Made by a program: the position numbers and the translations under genes. From DATJXG01 sp035500455 (GTDB taxonomy: Bacteria > Acidobacteriota > Terriglobia > Terriglobales > Acidobacteriaceae), in NCBI GenBank assembly GCA_035500455.1, contig DATJXG010000402.1, positions 1 to 6,953 on the forward strand: a stretch of 6,953 nucleotides of DNA, given 5' to 3'. Shown here one piece after another: positions 6,154 to 6,953 of the stretch. The first letter of the stretch is position 1. Each line of letters begins with the position of its first letter. The notes beneath the pieces are model-generated. The model had not been told where the DNA came from, did no database searches, and was given only the letters and a program-made list of their open reading frames with translations.

Positions 6154-6714
6154 CTACGTTAAGTTGAGGGCTCGCTTGATGGTGCCGCGTTCTTTCTGGA
6201 TTTTTTCCTGTAGCAGGGTGATGGCGTAGATCAGTTGCTCCGGACGTGGCGGGCAGCCGGGGACGTACACATCCACCGGGATTACCTGGTTCACGCTCTG
6301 CACCAGAGCATAGTTGTTGAACACGCCTCCGGAAGTCGCGCAGGCGCCCATGGAGATCACCCATTTGGGCTCGGGCATCTGCTCCCAGAGCTGGCGGATC
6401 ACCGGCGCCATCTTGTTGGAAACGCGGCCGGCGATGATCATCAGGTCGGACTGGCGGGGCGAGGGGCGAAACACCTCGGCGCCGAAGCGCGCGATATCGA
6501 AGCGCGAAGCGCCCATGGACATCATTTCAATGGCGCAGCAGGCCAGGCCGAAGGTCATGGGCCAGATGGAGTTCTTGCGCATCCAGTTGACGGCGTTGTC
6601 GAGCGTGGTGAGCACAACACCTTCCGGCGTGGGATTGCCGTAGGTGAGGTCTTTGACGACGCGCCTGCCCTTGTCGAGGGTGACGTAAGGCCCAAAGTTA
6701 AGATCGGTGGACAT
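6154..6714 (-). CDS. nuoB: NADH-quinone oxidoreductase subunit B (complex I, N2 cluster subunit)
   Basis: A 186-residue subunit of the peripheral arm of complex I. It holds cluster N2, the last [4Fe-4S] centre in the electron path from NADH to quinone, at the membrane's cytoplasmic face. All four ligands are present: the tandem pair C59-C60 in GLACCAIEMM, C125 in SMGACATSGG and C154 in VPGCPPRPEQ. The conserved FRPSPRQSDLMIIAG and YAITLLQEKI segments also fit. The related small subunits of group 4 hydrogenases share these motifs, but the overall sequence and length are those of NuoB. The start MSTDLNFG is the only reasonable one; a TAGAAT hexamer lies 9 nt before it and no Shine-Dalgarno is visible. 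The gene stands alone: nuoC does not follow (a repeat and the IscU-like gene do), and nuoA is not in the 239 nt upstream. It may be a second or relocated copy. Confidence 0.95.
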   Translation of the reverse strand: MSTDLNFGPYVTLDKGRRVVKDLTYGNPTPEGVVLTTLDNAVNWMRKNSIWPMTFGLACCAIEMMSMGASRFDIARFGAEVFRPSPRQSDLMIIAGRVSNKMAPVIRQLWEQMPEPKWVISMGACATSGGVFNNYALVQSVNQVIPVDVYVPGCPPRPEQLIYAITLLQEKIQKERGTIKRALNLT

Positions 6715-6723
6715 TCTGGGACT

Positions 6724-6729
6724 ATTCTA
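6724..6729 (-). promoter_or_regulatory. possible -10 element of nuoB
   Basis: TAGAAT on the minus strand (5 of 6 matches to TATAAT) ends 9 nt before the nuoB ATG at 6714, so the transcript leader would be about 3 nt. No convincing -35 hexamer was found 16-18 nt upstream. The support is position and hexamer match only. Confidence 0.3.
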
Positions 6730-6784
6730 AACCACGCGCCCGCGAAGCCGCATTCGAATGTGAGGCAGGCGGCTGTTTCGATTC

Positions 6785-6905
6785 GAGGCTCAGCGAACTC
6801 AGCGGGGGTTCTCGGCGTCCTCGGCGATTTAAGATTTATGCCTCCGCCGGCAAAAACCTTAAATCGCCGAGATCGCAAAGAAGTTCCGCCGAGGTCGCGG
6901 AGGGC
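6785..6905. repeat. long palindromic intergenic repeat, copy 2
   Basis: Core arms at 6811-6837 and 6854-6880 pair at 22 of 27 positions, and weaker pairing continues outward to about 6785 and 6905. The element shares TGCCTCCGCCGGCA (6839-6852), ACCTTAAA (6856-6863) and CGCCGAGATCGCAAAGAA (6865-6882) with copy 1, at the same spacing. The left arm is built from short units of the form CTCRGCGNN: CTCAGCGAA, CTCAGCGGG, CTCGGCGTC, CTCGGCGAT. Read on the minus strand it gives a low-complexity PRTPRTPAEFAE peptide, which is repeat sequence and not a gene. The element lies upstream of nuoB; the rest of 6715-6953 contains no recognisable gene. Confidence 0.8.
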
Positions 6906-6953
6906 GAGGCTTGGGACGGACCATGTGCCTACGCTAAGTGATTGATTCTCGGT

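Noticed and set aside
6555..6878. Minus-strand open frame starting in the right-end repeat and overlapping nuoB
   Set aside because: Its first part is the repeat's low-complexity reading and its last part is nuoB in the wrong frame.
1721..6905. CRISPR array or insertion sequence suggested by the repeated words
   Set aside because: Only two copies 5 kb apart, no regular spacers, no cas gene and no transposase frame between or beside any of the inverted repeats.
6235..6945. 236-residue plus-strand open frame across nuoB and the right-end repeat
   Set aside because: It is antisense to a clear nuoB, and its tail is repeat-derived sequence.

Overview
The window holds six protein-coding genes in a GC-rich bacterial chromosome, separated by intergenic stretches full of palindromic repeats. 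Gene content (a glutamine-dependent NAD synthetase, a secreted DsbA-type protein, paired MacB/FtsX permeases, a NifU/IscU-like protein and NuoB) together with the repeat style suggests an Acidobacteriota-like soil bacterium. This is an inference from general resemblance. No rRNA or other phylogenetic marker is present, so the assignment is tentative.

Layout. Plus strand: nadE (80-1720), then a long palindromic repeat, then a secreted thioredoxin-fold protein (1865-2773). A paired inverted REP-like element (2797-2900) lies between this gene and the converging minus-strand block. Minus strand, in transcription order from the right edge: nuoB (6714-6154), a second kind of inverted repeat (6050-6152), an IscU/NifU-like scaffold gene (5921-5544), then two tandem MacB-like permeases (5431-4187 and 4169-2928) 17 nt apart that form an operon. 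The right end (6715-6953) has no gene and carries a second copy of the repeat that follows nadE.

How the genes relate. Only the two permeases are clearly one functional unit. No ATPase or membrane-fusion partner is encoded beside them, so those must come from elsewhere. NuoB binds the terminal Fe-S cluster of complex I and the IscU-like protein belongs to the Fe-S assembly family, so the two neighbours share an Fe-S theme, but a repeat separates them and co-regulation is not shown. NadE makes NAD, the oxidised form of complex I's substrate NADH; this is a thematic link only.

I see no phage, CRISPR, toxin-antitoxin or other defence system, and no complete transposon. The points most worth checking are (1) -10-like hexamers only a few bases before the start codons of several genes with no usable Shine-Dalgarno, which suggests leaderless or very short-leader mRNAs, most clearly at nadE; (2) three distinct palindromic repeat types that fill most gaps between transcription units; (3) an IscU-like protein lacking the third cluster cysteine; and (4) a nuoB standing apart from other nuo genes.
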